This document shows positions 1 to 7,084 of a stretch of 9,817 bases of DNA, piece after piece (within the stretch, counting starts at the first letter, position 1; every line of letters begins with the position of its first letter). Under the pieces are notes generated by a model. That model ran no database searches, had not been told where the DNA came from, and worked only from the letters and a program-made list of their open reading frames with translations. A program made the translations under genes and the position numbers. This DNA is from an uncultured Bacteroidota bacterium. Its GTDB lineage: Bacteria > Bacteroidota > Bacteroidia > UKL13-3. Location: contig CAIVPY010000408.1 of NCBI GenBank assembly GCA_903907885.1, positions 1 to 9,817 on the forward strand, written 5' to 3'.

Positions 1-311
1 ATGAGCCAAAAATTCACAGAATTGTTTATCAGTATTTTACAGTTTAGAATATTGTGAATGTAAACCAAATCGAAGCGAAAAATTTCATTTTGAAACAACA
101 CTTTCTAAAACATTCATTTAAATCATTGTATATTTACTTTTTAAAAAACAAAGAGATAAATGCCAAAGAAACATTGAAAATTAATAGGTGAGTTATTTTT
201 TTTGAGCAAAATTTTCATTAAAACATCAACTAAAGTAAATTTGTGAAACAATTAATGTAAAAGTAATTTAATCATGTATTGTTATTATAACCAAAAAACC
301 AACTTAAAACT
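1..311. other. AT-rich intergenic region, no recognisable gene
   Basis: No convincing gene was found on either strand. An ATG at position 1 opens 18 codons that stop at 55-57; this could be a chance frame or the tail of a gene entering from the left, and the window cannot decide. The rest is very AT-rich with several homopolymer A and T runs and no strong hairpin. The only element I can support is the promoter-like pair at 213-243, annotated separately. Confidence 0.6.
213..243 (+). promoter_or_regulatory. Candidate Bacteroidota-type promoter for the membrane-AAA+ gene
   Basis: TAAATTTG at 236-243 matches the Bacteroidota -7 consensus TAnnTTTG exactly. TTTC at 213-216, 19 bases upstream, matches three of four bases of the -33 TTTG element. 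Transcription would begin near 248-250 and leave an A-rich leader of about 60 bases before the ATG at 312, with no Shine-Dalgarno sequence, as is common in this phylum. In such AT-rich DNA a chance match is possible. Confidence 0.4.
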
Positions 312-1319
312 ATGAAAGTAATTCAAGCAAAATATATCTTGCAACAATTAAATTTCGATTTAATTGGCAAAGATTCATATCGCGGCATCACCTTAACTTA
401 TGCTTGGTTAGCCAACCAATTTGGGCATATTGCTTTAGGATTTATTCCTACCGTTTTAATATATCAAATATTAAAGCCTTATCTATCATCACAAAGGTTA
501 AATCTACTAACTGCAATTGGGGTGAGTGCATTCTGGCTAATATTTGAAACCTACAATTCGCTAGGACCCATTCTAAAAAATACGAATGTGTATGTATTCA
601 ATCCTGATTTGCAAAACGTGAGTTTCGATACGGCTACTGATGTTTGTTTCTTTGCATTAGGTGCATTTTTAGCGGGAATAGTTATTCAATATAGCACTAC
701 TTTGGTGCTTCTAAATGCAGTTTTCTTAACTGTAGTAATGTATCCATCGTACTATTGGTACACAACCAAAATGTACCAACAAGAGGCTAAACTGCCTTTT
801 CAATTCAGACTAAGCCAATGGCAGAATAAACTTGACGAAAACAGCAAGCAAATTATTACCAATTACCTTAACAGCAGCCAAAACGGGCAACATTTACTCA
901 TTTTTGGCACTTACAAAAAAGGTAAAACCAGTTTGAGTGTAGCCATAGCCAATGAAGAATCCATTAGGCACAAAAAGGCTTTGTACACCTCAGCCACAAA
1001 ACTGTACAACCAATTTTATGAACCCGATTTGAATGACAATGACATTAAAATTAACAACCTTTGGAATTGGAGAAACACCAATTACCTAGTAATAGATGAT
1101 ATTAGCCCAAGCATTAAAACCAATGATGGCACTATCAATCCGCAGACTTTTTACCAATTGCTAAACAATAACCAATATGGCAAAGAGAATATAAATGCCA
1201 TTAAACAAACCAATATCATTTGGGTATTGGGTGATGATGAAACTGCCCTGTATGATTGGAAACAATTATTACTTTCGATGGGTATTCCACAATCAAGCAT
1301 TAGTGCGGTTTATCTATAA
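312..1319 (+). CDS. Membrane protein fused to a P-loop AAA+-like ATPase domain, function unknown
   Basis: I do not recognise this 335-residue protein as a named family. The N-terminal half has about four hydrophobic segments (roughly 36-54, 63-80, 109-127 and 129-150). Polar residues H39, E79 and D110 sit in or beside them, a spacing loosely like VanZ-type small membrane proteins; that resemblance is inference. The C-terminal half, from about 165, is soluble. It has a Walker A motif GTYKKGKT at 199-206, a Walker B-like LVIDD at 259-263, and a later hydrophobic strand, IIWVLGD (302-308), which could hold a sensor-like position. This order resembles DnaA/DnaC/IstB-type AAA+ domains. The reading frame is continuous, so this is a fusion and not a frameshift artefact. 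The gene stands alone behind its own candidate promoter and ends in a strong hairpin. A membrane-anchored ATPase is a reasonable description; substrate and partner are unknown. Confidence 0.8.
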   Translation: MKVIQAKYILQQLNFDLIGKDSYRGITLTYAWLANQFGHIALGFIPTVLIYQILKPYLSSQRLNLLTAIGVSAFWLIFETYNSLGPILKNTNVYVFNPDLQNVSFDTATDVCFFALGAFLAGIVIQYSTTLVLLNAVFLTVVMYPSYYWYTTKMYQQEAKLPFQFRLSQWQNKLDENSKQIITNYLNSSQNGQHLLIFGTYKKGKTSLSVAIANEESIRHKKALYTSATKLYNQFYEPDLNDNDIKINNLWNWRNTNYLVIDDISPSIKTNDGTINPQTFYQLLNNNQYGKENINAIKQTNIIWVLGDDETALYDWKQLLLSMGIPQSSISAVYL

Positions 1320-1351
1320 ATAAATCCCGAAGCTTTGCTTCGGGATTTATT
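1319..1351. terminator. Bidirectional hairpin terminator between convergent genes
   Basis: A perfect inverted repeat of about 15 bp has arms 1319-1333 and 1337-1351, with core AATCCCGAAGC and its complement, around a TTT loop. The left arm begins at the last base of the stop codon of the membrane-AAA+ gene and the right arm is followed by TGTTTTAT. The plus-strand T-run is modest but adequate for intrinsic termination. The same stem lies 50 bases past the stop of the convergent lipoprotein gene and could serve both directions, although its minus-strand T-tract is weaker. Confidence 0.85.
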
Positions 1352-1360
1352 GTTTTATAA

Positions 1361-1397
1361 TTAATGGAACGAGTGGACGCTCTCACCAGCGTTGGAA
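1361..1397. repeat. REP-like imperfect palindromic intergenic element A
   Basis: This stretch is distinctly more GC-rich than its surroundings. It holds a 5-bp stem, ACGCT (1377-1381) and AGCGT (1388-1392), around a six-base loop. Read on the minus strand it contains GCTGGTG, AGAG and GCGTC in that order. Element B on the other side of the lipoprotein gene, also read on the minus strand, shows a similar order (GCTTGGTG, AGAG, GCGTC). I infer a member of a dispersed intergenic repeat family; copy number elsewhere cannot be seen from here. Confidence 0.35.
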
Positions 1398-1400
1398 GCT

Positions 1401-1991
1401 TTATTTTATTAATTCGTAAATATTATTGTTAAGTCTATATTTTAACATGCCTATTTTACCTTTAAATAAAAAATAAGTTGTAGTGTCCTTCAATGATATT
1501 TTAGTCAAACTATCGTAAGATGTATTTGCAATAGTTATATTGTTTATAAAAACATTTTTTAAAGTTTTATTCTGGTCATATAGATTATTTTTAACGAAGA
1601 ATATATTATCGAATATTGTATTATTAATTTGTATTGAAATTTCATTATCGCTCGAAATGGGTCCATTTATTATCTCAAAAAACTCACTTTCATTACATTT
1701 CATTTTTAATGAAAACTGCTGCAGTTTATCTGTTTGTGAACAACCGTCACCAGGCACATTTTGGCTTATGTAAGTGTTTTTTAAGCCTTGGCTAATAAAA
1801 GTAAGTGTATCTATTCCATTTTTCAAAAATCGTACTTTGCTGGTATCACTGTAGGGTATTATGTATGGTAGCTCTGCTTGGTCCACATTGTATGTGTTGC
1901 CAGTACCATCGGAGCATTTTTTACAACTACTCCAAAGCAAAACACATATTAGTATTACTGCTGCTAGGCAAAGTTGTTTGTTCAAAATCAC
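1401..1991 (-). CDS. Putative lipoprotein, unknown function
   Basis: This 196-residue protein of unknown function carries a lipoprotein-type signal. A short polar start (MILNKQ) leads into a hydrophobic stretch at about 7-20 and then WSSC, with C23 as the likely lipidated cysteine, followed by KK. Tryptophan at -3 is unusual for a lipobox, though Bacteroidota lipoboxes are relaxed. The remainder is hydrophilic and Asn-rich with alternating hydrophobic residues, suggesting beta structure. The C-terminal KGKIGMLKYRLNNNIYELI resembles the closing segment of many small Bacteroidota lipoproteins (recalled, not searched). The start is GTG at 1991: an in-frame TAA lies five codons upstream with no ATG between, and the first internal Met is at residue 97. 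It appears to be a single-gene unit between two palindromic elements and converges on the membrane-AAA+ gene. Confidence 0.75.
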   Translation of the reverse strand: MILNKQLCLAAVILICVLLWSSCKKCSDGTGNTYNVDQAELPYIIPYSDTSKVRFLKNGIDTLTFISQGLKNTYISQNVPGDGCSQTDKLQQFSLKMKCNESEFFEIINGPISSDNEISIQINNTIFDNIFFVKNNLYDQNKTLKNVFINNITIANTSYDSLTKISLKDTTTYFLFKGKIGMLKYRLNNNIYELIK

Positions 1992-2007
1992 AGCTATTTG
2001 GTTTTAA

Positions 2008-2040
2008 CAAATGTTAGAAATACAAAGGCAGAAAAGCAAA
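2008..2040 (-). promoter_or_regulatory. Weak candidate promoter for the lipoprotein gene
   Basis: Read on the minus strand, TTTG (2040-2037) is followed after 21 bases by AACATTTG (2015-2008), one mismatch from TAnnTTTG. The box ends 16 bases before the GTG start at 1991, so the leader would be only about ten bases. The match is imperfect and the DNA AT-rich, so confidence is low. Confidence 0.28.
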
Positions 2041-2050
2041 TTATATTTTG

Positions 2051-2120
2051 CCCGAGGTTGGCGTTATCACAAACTAATGCTTATAAGCTTGGTGACGCTA
2101 CTCTAAACACCAAGCATAGG
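2051..2120. repeat. REP-like palindromic intergenic element B
   Basis: The element contains a perfect 8-bp inverted repeat, GCTTGGTG (2087-2094) and CACCAAGC (2108-2115), around a 13-base loop containing ACGCTACTCT. An alternative pairing joins ATGCTT (2078-2083) with AAGCAT (2112-2117), and an outer GCGT...TCAC at 2061-2070 could pair imperfectly with GTGACGC. It lacks a T-run, is more GC-rich than its flanks, and lies beside a separate proper terminator, so it does not look like one itself. A dispersed REP-type repeat is the most likely reading; a regulatory RNA hairpin is an alternative. Confidence 0.4.
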
Positions 2121-2127
2121 CAAAACA

Positions 2128-2160
2128 AAAAGGGTTGAAACCTAAGATTTCAACCCTTTT
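2128..2160. terminator. Intrinsic terminator downstream of cdsA
   Basis: A perfect 13-bp stem has arms AAAAGGGTTGAAA (2128-2140) and TTTCAACCCTTTT (2148-2160) around a seven-base loop. Read on the minus strand it lies 21 bases past the cdsA stop and is followed by a TTTTGTTTTG tract, the expected arrangement for intrinsic termination of the minus-strand operon. It is T-rich on the plus side too, so it could act in both directions. Confidence 0.88.
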
Positions 2161-2181
2161 CTTTTAAAAAGTCTATTAGAA

Positions 2182-2994
2182 TTAGTTTGTAAATAACATA
2201 TAAAAATAAACCGCAGGTGCCGAGAAAAACACACCATCAAAACGATCTAAAACACCTCCATGTCCTGGTAGTTTATTACCAGAATCTTTTATTCCTAAAT
2301 TGCGTTTCAGTAAAGATTCAAACAAATCACCAAAGGTGCCAAAAACCACAATAATAGATGCTATTATCATCCAATCTATGGTGCTAACATCGTCCCACAA
2401 CATAGATAGGCCATAGGCCACAGCTAGATTAATAATAAAGGCTCCAATGCCGCCTTCCCAAGTCTTTTTAGGCGAAATTCTTTCAAACAACTTATGCTTG
2501 CCAAATTGCTTGCCTGCTAAATAAGCACCCGTATCACTCCCCCACTGAAGGATAAAAAATCCCATTGGTAAAGCAAAGCTATAATCCACCGAATTGAAAT
2601 AACTTAAATCGGCTAGCATCACCAAAGGAAAACAGATATACATGATGCCAAACAATTGATAAGCTAAGGTGTCAAACTCACGCTTGGTGTTTTCATACAA
2701 TTTAATAATAAACATTAGCATAAAAACAGGTATCAAATGGTAGAACCAACTTAATGATAATGTCCCTCTGATGATGAAAACAAACATGCAGAAAATGATA
2801 CTACCTGCAATAACACCTAAGTACTTTTCAATCCACGATTTATCAGGCAACATCAATTCATAAAACTCCAATAAGCAAAGAAAATTGATGGCAAACAACA
2901 ATATAAAATACGACCACTCGCTAAATAGCGTGCATCCAATAATGGTGCTCACAAAAAAGAAACCTGTTAATGATCGTTGCGCAAAATTATTCAT
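2182..2994 (-). CDS. cdsA: Phosphatidate cytidylyltransferase (CDP-diacylglycerol synthase)
   Basis: CdsA condenses CTP with phosphatidic acid to give CDP-diacylglycerol and pyrophosphate in the inner membrane, the branch point for phosphatidylethanolamine and phosphatidylglycerol synthesis. The family signature is complete at 227-253: S227, K230-R231, K236-D237, H245-G-G247, D250-R251 and D253. Upstream are the conserved D154 with nearby AYLAGKQFGKHK and the SPKKTWEG block at 174-181. Many hydrophobic segments (for example 10-44, 59-76, 84-98, 113-130, 138-150, 184-199, 208-222 and 255-268) suit a polytopic membrane enzyme, and 270 residues is normal length. The ATG at 2994 gives a typical short cytoplasmic N-terminus and follows the M16 peptidase stop by 24 bases, with only a weak AGAG as possible ribosome site, so it is probably expressed from the same transcript. 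A good terminator follows. Confidence 0.95.
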   Translation of the reverse strand: MNNFAQRSLTGFFFVSTIIGCTLFSEWSYFILLFAINFLCLLEFYELMLPDKSWIEKYLGVIAGSIIFCMFVFIIRGTLSLSWFYHLIPVFMLMFIIKLYENTKREFDTLAYQLFGIMYICFPLVMLADLSYFNSVDYSFALPMGFFILQWGSDTGAYLAGKQFGKHKLFERISPKKTWEGGIGAFIINLAVAYGLSMLWDDVSTIDWMIIASIIVVFGTFGDLFESLLKRNLGIKDSGNKLPGHGGVLDRFDGVFFSAPAVYFYMLFTN

Positions 2995-3018
2995 TATAGC
3001 TCTTGGGTTCGGTAGTAA

Positions 3019-5961
3019 TTAGTATCCAAAAATATCTTCTAAACTCAATTCAACTAGCGTTCCATATTTTTTCAAATCATCTTTTTTCAATTTGTCTTTT
3101 GAGCCCATGATACAGTAATAGCTTGGTTTGTTAACATAATATTGATTAAAGAAAGTATTTATGTCTTCAAACTTCAAAGTGCTTACTCTATTATATATCT
3201 GTTGGCGATTATCATAGTTGATTCCTAATTTGCTCAATGCATCAAATCTAAAAATCACTTCTTCATCATTTATTCTTTCAGTTTCAATGCTGTTTTTTAT
3301 AGATGAAACTGCATTGTCAAAATTCTTGTCAGCTCTTGGTAGTTTACCCAATAATTCATTCATGGCTGGTATGGCATCATTCATTTTATCCGATTGCGTT
3401 CCTATATAAGCAATGATATAATTAGGGTCTTTCTTTTTGCTAGGTTGTTGGAAATAAGAATAGGTTGAGTAGGCCAAAGCTTTTGACTCACGTATGGTTT
3501 GAAACACTAAGCCACTCATACCACCTCCAAAATATTCATTCAACAAAGTAACAGTGGCTGATTTGCTTGTATCATATCCATCATAAGCTCGGTTAATCCA
3601 CATGATTTCAGCTTGCACCATGTCGTAATTGGTGAAGAAAACCCTATTGTCACTGGTATGATTTCTAGTAAATTCAACTGGCTTAGGGTAGTCTTTAAGT
3701 TGAGCTGGTAATACATGGTAAGTGGTTAATTCCTTACGTAATCCCAACATATCTAAAGGTCCAAAATACCATATTTTATGATTATATGAAGTTAAGGATT
3801 TAATATAACTTACTAGTTCAGTTGATGTAATTGCTTTCAATTGCTGTTCGGTTAAATTGTAAGTAAAAGGATTGTTTTTGCCATATAATGCATAATTATT
3901 TAATGCTCTACGGAAAATCACCCCTTTGTTTAATTTATTGTCTGCCCTATTTTTTAAATTACGTTCAACCATTGATTTCAAAGCATCTTCGTCTGGTTTT
4001 GCATTGGCTAATAAATGTTCAAACAATTTAACAGCAGCATCAAAATTCTCATTCAAACCTGTTAAATACACATACACTTGTTCATCTTGAACACTCACAC
4101 CAAAATCGCAAGCAAGTTTATAAAATTCTTTGCTTATATCTTCTGCCGAATACTTATCAGTTCCTAAAAATTGTAAATAATTAATAGCTAAAGGCAATTT
4201 CAAATCATTGAACTTACCCATGTCCAACACGTAATATAATTTGAATAAATCATTGTCTTCATTCTTCAAGTAAGACACCTGCACTTTGCTTGCAAAGCCA
4301 AATTTTTTGATTGTTTTGTTATAGTCAATAAAAACTGGTTTGATAGATTCGGTTTTGGTATCAATCACAGCCTTAACAAATGGCGAAACATCATCCCTAT
4401 TTACATCTACTGGAGTAATTTCTGGTTTCACTATCTTAGTTACAGATTTGTCTTCACCTTTGCGTTTGTATATCACCACATGGTCGTTGGTAAAATATGT
4501 TTTAACAAAATCCATTACATCTTTCTTGGTAAAGGTGGCCATGGCATCCAAATCAGCAACAGCTTCTTTCCATTGGCGGCCAAGCGTAAATGCATCAAGC
4601 ATGGTAAAAGCTAAGGCATCATTGCTTTTGCGCTCTTCAATCTTCATAACTTTAATGTTGCTAATAATTGCTTTAAGAATATTGCCATCAAAATTTCCAG
4701 TCTTAATATTTTCTATTTGTGCTAATAACAAATCTTTAACCTCTTCAAGCTTCTGACCAGTTTTTGGTTTTCCTGTTAAAAATTCAATGCTATAATCTTT
4801 GTTTATCCAATTAGATGATGATGCGCCTAGCACTTCTTGTTTTTTCAATAAGTTTAAATCAATCAAACCCGCTTTTGAGTTTGATAAAATGGCATCTACA
4901 ATTTGTAACAAACGTGCTTCTCTCACATTGCCAATACCTGGAAGGCGATAACCAATCATCATATTTTCAGCATCAGGACCATTCACTTCTACAACCGTTT
5001 CAACAGGTTTAGTGGTTTCGGGCAAAAACTCAAATGAAGGTATTTTTTTACTCTTCATGTATCCAAATTTGGCTTCAATCCAAGTTATGGCTTTTTCAGG
5101 ATCCACATCTCCGGCAAGAATGATTGCCATATTGTTAGGTACATAATACGAATTATAGTAATTTCTAATTTTCACCAAAGATGGATTTTTTAAATGTTCA
5201 ACTGTGCCAATGGTGGTTTGTGTTCCGTAGCTATGTTTGCGAAACAGGTTTGACAACAAAGCTTCATACACTTTTCTTCCATCGTTATCCAATGAAATAT
5301 TTTTCTCTTCATACACCGCTTCAAGCTCTGTATGAAATAATCTAAGGATGGGATTTCTGAATCTTTCAGATTCAATGCCAATCCATTTCTCGATATTATT
5401 TTGAGGAATATCATTTACATATACCGTTTGTTCCAATGATGTAAAGGCATTGGTACCTTGTGCGCCAATGGATGTCATCATTTTATCATATTCGTTAGCA
5501 ATAGCAAATCTACTTGCCACTCCACTTACCGAATCAATCTCGTGATAAATATTTTTGCGTAATTGTTCATCTGTAGTTTTGTTATATTTTTCATACAACT
5601 CATCAATTATTTCTAATTGTTCTTTTTCGCTCTTCCAATCTTTTGTGCCAAATTTATCAGTACCCTTAAACAACATGTGCTCTAAGTAATGTGCTAGTCC
5701 TGTATTTTCAGATGGATCATTTTTGCTTCCCGCTTTGGTAGCTATTAATGTTTGAACACGAGGCGATTTTTTGTTAACGCTTATCATCACCGTTAGGCCA
5801 TTACCAAGTGTGTAAGTGCGCACTTTCAATGGATCTCCCTTTACCATAGTATATGAAAATTTACCATTGGCATCTTTAAAAGTTTCGGTTTCGTATTGGG
5901 CGTAAACCATTGAAACAGAAAACAACACAGCCATAAAAAAGGCTAAAATTGATTTTTTCAT
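3019..5961 (-). CDS. Exported M16-family zinc peptidase, two M16 halves in one chain
   Basis: This is a large metallopeptidase of the pitrilysin/insulinase/mitochondrial processing peptidase family, probably periplasmic. I prefer the ATG at 5961, giving 980 residues and a standard signal peptide beginning MKKSILAFF and ending near VYAQ; in-frame ATGs at 5973 and 5991 would add a short N-terminal tail. Numbered from 5991, the inverted zinc motif HYLEH is at 101-105 (H101, E104, H105). E229, in ELEAVYEEKN, is the likely third ligand, with E222 seven residues before it as in insulinase. The 124-residue gap from H105 to E229 exceeds the usual 77 or so because of a charged, helical-looking insert at about 120-170. 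The C-terminal half lacks HxxEH but has the R834/Y841 pair in QTIRESKALAYSTY, the usual partner half. A -7-like TTTATTTG (6025-6018) with one mismatch might drive it. Substrate unknown; peptide scavenging or envelope quality control are plausible. Confidence 0.9.
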   Translation of the reverse strand: MKKSILAFFMAVLFSVSMVYAQYETETFKDANGKFSYTMVKGDPLKVRTYTLGNGLTVMISVNKKSPRVQTLIATKAGSKNDPSENTGLAHYLEHMLFKGTDKFGTKDWKSEKEQLEIIDELYEKYNKTTDEQLRKNIYHEIDSVSGVASRFAIANEYDKMMTSIGAQGTNAFTSLEQTVYVNDIPQNNIEKWIGIESERFRNPILRLFHTELEAVYEEKNISLDNDGRKVYEALLSNLFRKHSYGTQTTIGTVEHLKNPSLVKIRNYYNSYYVPNNMAIILAGDVDPEKAITWIEAKFGYMKSKKIPSFEFLPETTKPVETVVEVNGPDAENMMIGYRLPGIGNVREARLLQIVDAILSNSKAGLIDLNLLKKQEVLGASSSNWINKDYSIEFLTGKPKTGQKLEEVKDLLLAQIENIKTGNFDGNILKAIISNIKVMKIEERKSNDALAFTMLDAFTLGRQWKEAVADLDAMATFTKKDVMDFVKTYFTNDHVVIYKRKGEDKSVTKIVKPEITPVDVNRDDVSPFVKAVIDTKTESIKPVFIDYNKTIKKFGFASKVQVSYLKNEDNDLFKLYYVLDMGKFNDLKLPLAINYLQFLGTDKYSAEDISKEFYKLACDFGVSVQDEQVYVYLTGLNENFDAAVKLFEHLLANAKPDEDALKSMVERNLKNRADNKLNKGVIFRRALNNYALYGKNNPFTYNLTEQQLKAITSTELVSYIKSLTSYNHKIWYFGPLDMLGLRKELTTYHVLPAQLKDYPKPVEFTRNHTSDNRVFFTNYDMVQAEIMWINRAYDGYDTSKSATVTLLNEYFGGGMSGLVFQTIRESKALAYSTYSYFQQPSKKKDPNYIIAYIGTQSDKMNDAIPAMNELLGKLPRADKNFDNAVSSIKNSIETERINDEEVIFRFDALSKLGINYDNRQQIYNRVSTLKFEDINTFFNQYYVNKPSYYCIMGSKDKLKKDDLKKYGTLVELSLEDIFGY

Positions 5962-6101
5962 TTGTTTTATCATTTGCGTGCGAATATACATTTTGTTTGA
6001 TTTTCTTACTTACCGACCAAATAAATGTATGAATGAGTTAAATGTGGATGTGTAAATTATGAGGTTTAGTTAGCGTTAACGTAACACGATTTTACTGATA
6101 A

Positions 6102-6950
6102 TTACTGGTTTACAATCATCATCCTATCTTTACCTTGCATGTCTTTCAGCAATTCAATATTTTGATAGCCAAAAGACTGGCAAAGAGTTTTCATTTCTTT
6201 ACTTAAGGCCTCATTAATTTCAAAATAGATTCTACCATTTTCAGCCAAGTTGTTTTTAGCAAATTCTAAAATGGCTTGGTAAAATCTCAAAGCATCATTA
6301 TTGGGAACAAACAAAGCCAAGCTTGGTTCGTGAGCTAACACATTGCCGTGCATGCTTGGCTTTTCATCTTCTTTTATATAGGGTGGGTTTGAAACAATGA
6401 TATCAAATTCCTGGTTTTCAAATTTCCATTTTGAATCTCTGATATTATCTAGTACAAAATGAATATCCGTTTTATTATCCGAAGCATTTTGCTTTGCCAC
6501 CTCAATAGCTTCAGGAGAAACATCCATAGCCCAAACTTTGGAATGTGGAAGCTGGTGTTTCAAACTAATAGCAATGCAACCACTACCAGTTCCAATATCT
6601 ATAATTTTTTGTAAATTATTGTCTTTCTCTCTCTGAACAATAAGCCTAGCCAATTCTTCAGTTTCAGGTCTTGGAATCAGCACCGATTTATTCACTTTAA
6701 ATTTCAATTCATAAAAATAGGCATAGCCCAAAATATACTGTAAAGGTTCATGGAGAAGGAGCCGTTCCAATATATCATTCAAATCATTTTCTTCAGTAAA
6801 ACTCAATTGTTTTTCGAGCATTGGAATTTGAAATGACTTTACCAATAAAATATCTTCAAAAACCCAATTGGTTATTGAAGCAGCTTCATCAGTATCATAC
6901 ACCCCTTCTAATTGTGTGATATAATTATTGTAATACAACTGAAGATTCAT
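6102..6950 (-). CDS. prmC: Peptide chain release factor N5-glutamine methyltransferase
   Basis: PrmC (HemK) methylates the glutamine of the GGQ motif in release factors RF1 and RF2, using S-adenosylmethionine, and so aids translation termination in the cytoplasm. The protein has the normal 282-residue length. An N-terminal helical domain ends in the family motif EPLQYILG (68-75) and is followed by LIPRPETEEL (91-100). The SAM-binding motif DIGTGSGC is at 118-125, an acidic residue at D143 follows the next strand, and the catalytic NPPY is at 188-191 in DIIVSNPPYI, which distinguishes it from generic methyltransferases. The ATG at 6950 is firm: an in-frame TGA lies two codons upstream. It diverges from ribD across 134 bases. 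The M16 gene follows after 110 bases (140 to the preferred start), where an imperfect palindrome (6069-6085) without T-run is seen, so cotranscription is uncertain. Confidence 0.95.
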   Translation of the reverse strand: MNLQLYYNNYITQLEGVYDTDEAASITNWVFEDILLVKSFQIPMLEKQLSFTEENDLNDILERLLLHEPLQYILGYAYFYELKFKVNKSVLIPRPETEELARLIVQREKDNNLQKIIDIGTGSGCIAISLKHQLPHSKVWAMDVSPEAIEVAKQNASDNKTDIHFVLDNIRDSKWKFENQEFDIIVSNPPYIKEDEKPSMHGNVLAHEPSLALFVPNNDALRFYQAILEFAKNNLAENGRIYFEINEALSKEMKTLCQSFGYQNIELLKDMQGKDRMMIVNQ

Positions 6951-6954
6951 GCCT

Positions 6955-6984
6955 CAAAGTTAGCTTTAATAATGAGATTTGAAA
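6955..6984 (-). promoter_or_regulatory. Predicted prmC promoter, probably leaderless mRNA
   Basis: On the minus strand TAACTTTG (6962-6955) matches the Bacteroidota -7 consensus TAnnTTTG exactly, and TTTC (6984-6981) lies 18 bases upstream as a three-of-four match to TTTG. The box ends four bases before the prmC ATG at 6950. As transcription usually starts a few bases past this box, the mRNA would begin at or next to the start codon. An in-frame stop inside the box rules out an earlier start. Confidence 0.5.
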
Positions 6985-7072
6985 TGAGATGTATCTGACA
7001 TAAATGACTGATAAAGCATGGTTAATATATCTTCATCAATAAGCCTTATACATAAAATAAAACCAAATCCAT

Positions 7073-7080
7073 TACTTTCG
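7073..7080 (+). promoter_or_regulatory. Predicted ribD -7 box, possibly leaderless mRNA
   Basis: TACTTTCG is a one-mismatch version of TAnnTTTG and ends four bases before the ribD ATG at 7085, mirroring the geometry on the prmC side. I see no good TTTG-like -33 element 17-21 bases upstream, so this is weaker than the prmC promoter. An in-frame TAA at 7058-7060, with no ATG between, excludes an earlier translation start. Confidence 0.38.
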
Positions 7081-7084
7081 CGCC

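Noticed and set aside
1..57. Eighteen-codon frame opening with ATG at the left edge
   Set aside because: It is too short to judge, shows no motif, and cannot be told from the tail of an upstream gene or chance.
312..1319. Possibility that the membrane and ATPase halves are two genes joined by a sequencing error
   Set aside because: The frame is open throughout, codon usage looks alike in both halves, and no ATG with a plausible leader sits at the domain boundary near residue 165.
1540..2017. Two plus-strand open frames (1540-1773 and 1805-2017) over the lipoprotein gene
   Set aside because: Both are antisense to the lipoprotein frame and have unlikely compositions rich in Cys, Phe, His and Leu. 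The minus-strand frame has a coherent lipoprotein signal, so it is preferred.
4340..4756. 138-codon open frame on the plus strand inside the M16 peptidase gene
   Set aside because: It is antisense to a clearly conserved coding region, has low-complexity Ser/Leu/Thr-rich composition, no recognisable motif and no ribosome site. It is a shadow of the real gene.
5962..5991. Longer M16 peptidase start at 5991 (or 5973)
   Set aside because: The frame is open there, but the extra residues MYIRTQMIKQ precede a textbook signal peptide beginning MKKSI at 5961, so the shorter start is preferred. The longer one is not excluded.
6069..6085. Palindrome GTTAGCGTTAACGTAAC between prmC and the M16 gene, considered as terminator or operator
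   Set aside because: The arms meet with no loop and one unpaired base, and there is no T-run on either strand, so it is not an intrinsic terminator. With one short, AT-rich copy there is no basis for naming a regulator.
6951..7084. FMN riboswitch upstream of ribD
   Set aside because: None of the conserved RFN-element sequence blocks or paired stems are seen, and the -7-like box lies only four bases before the ATG, leaving no room for a leader RNA.
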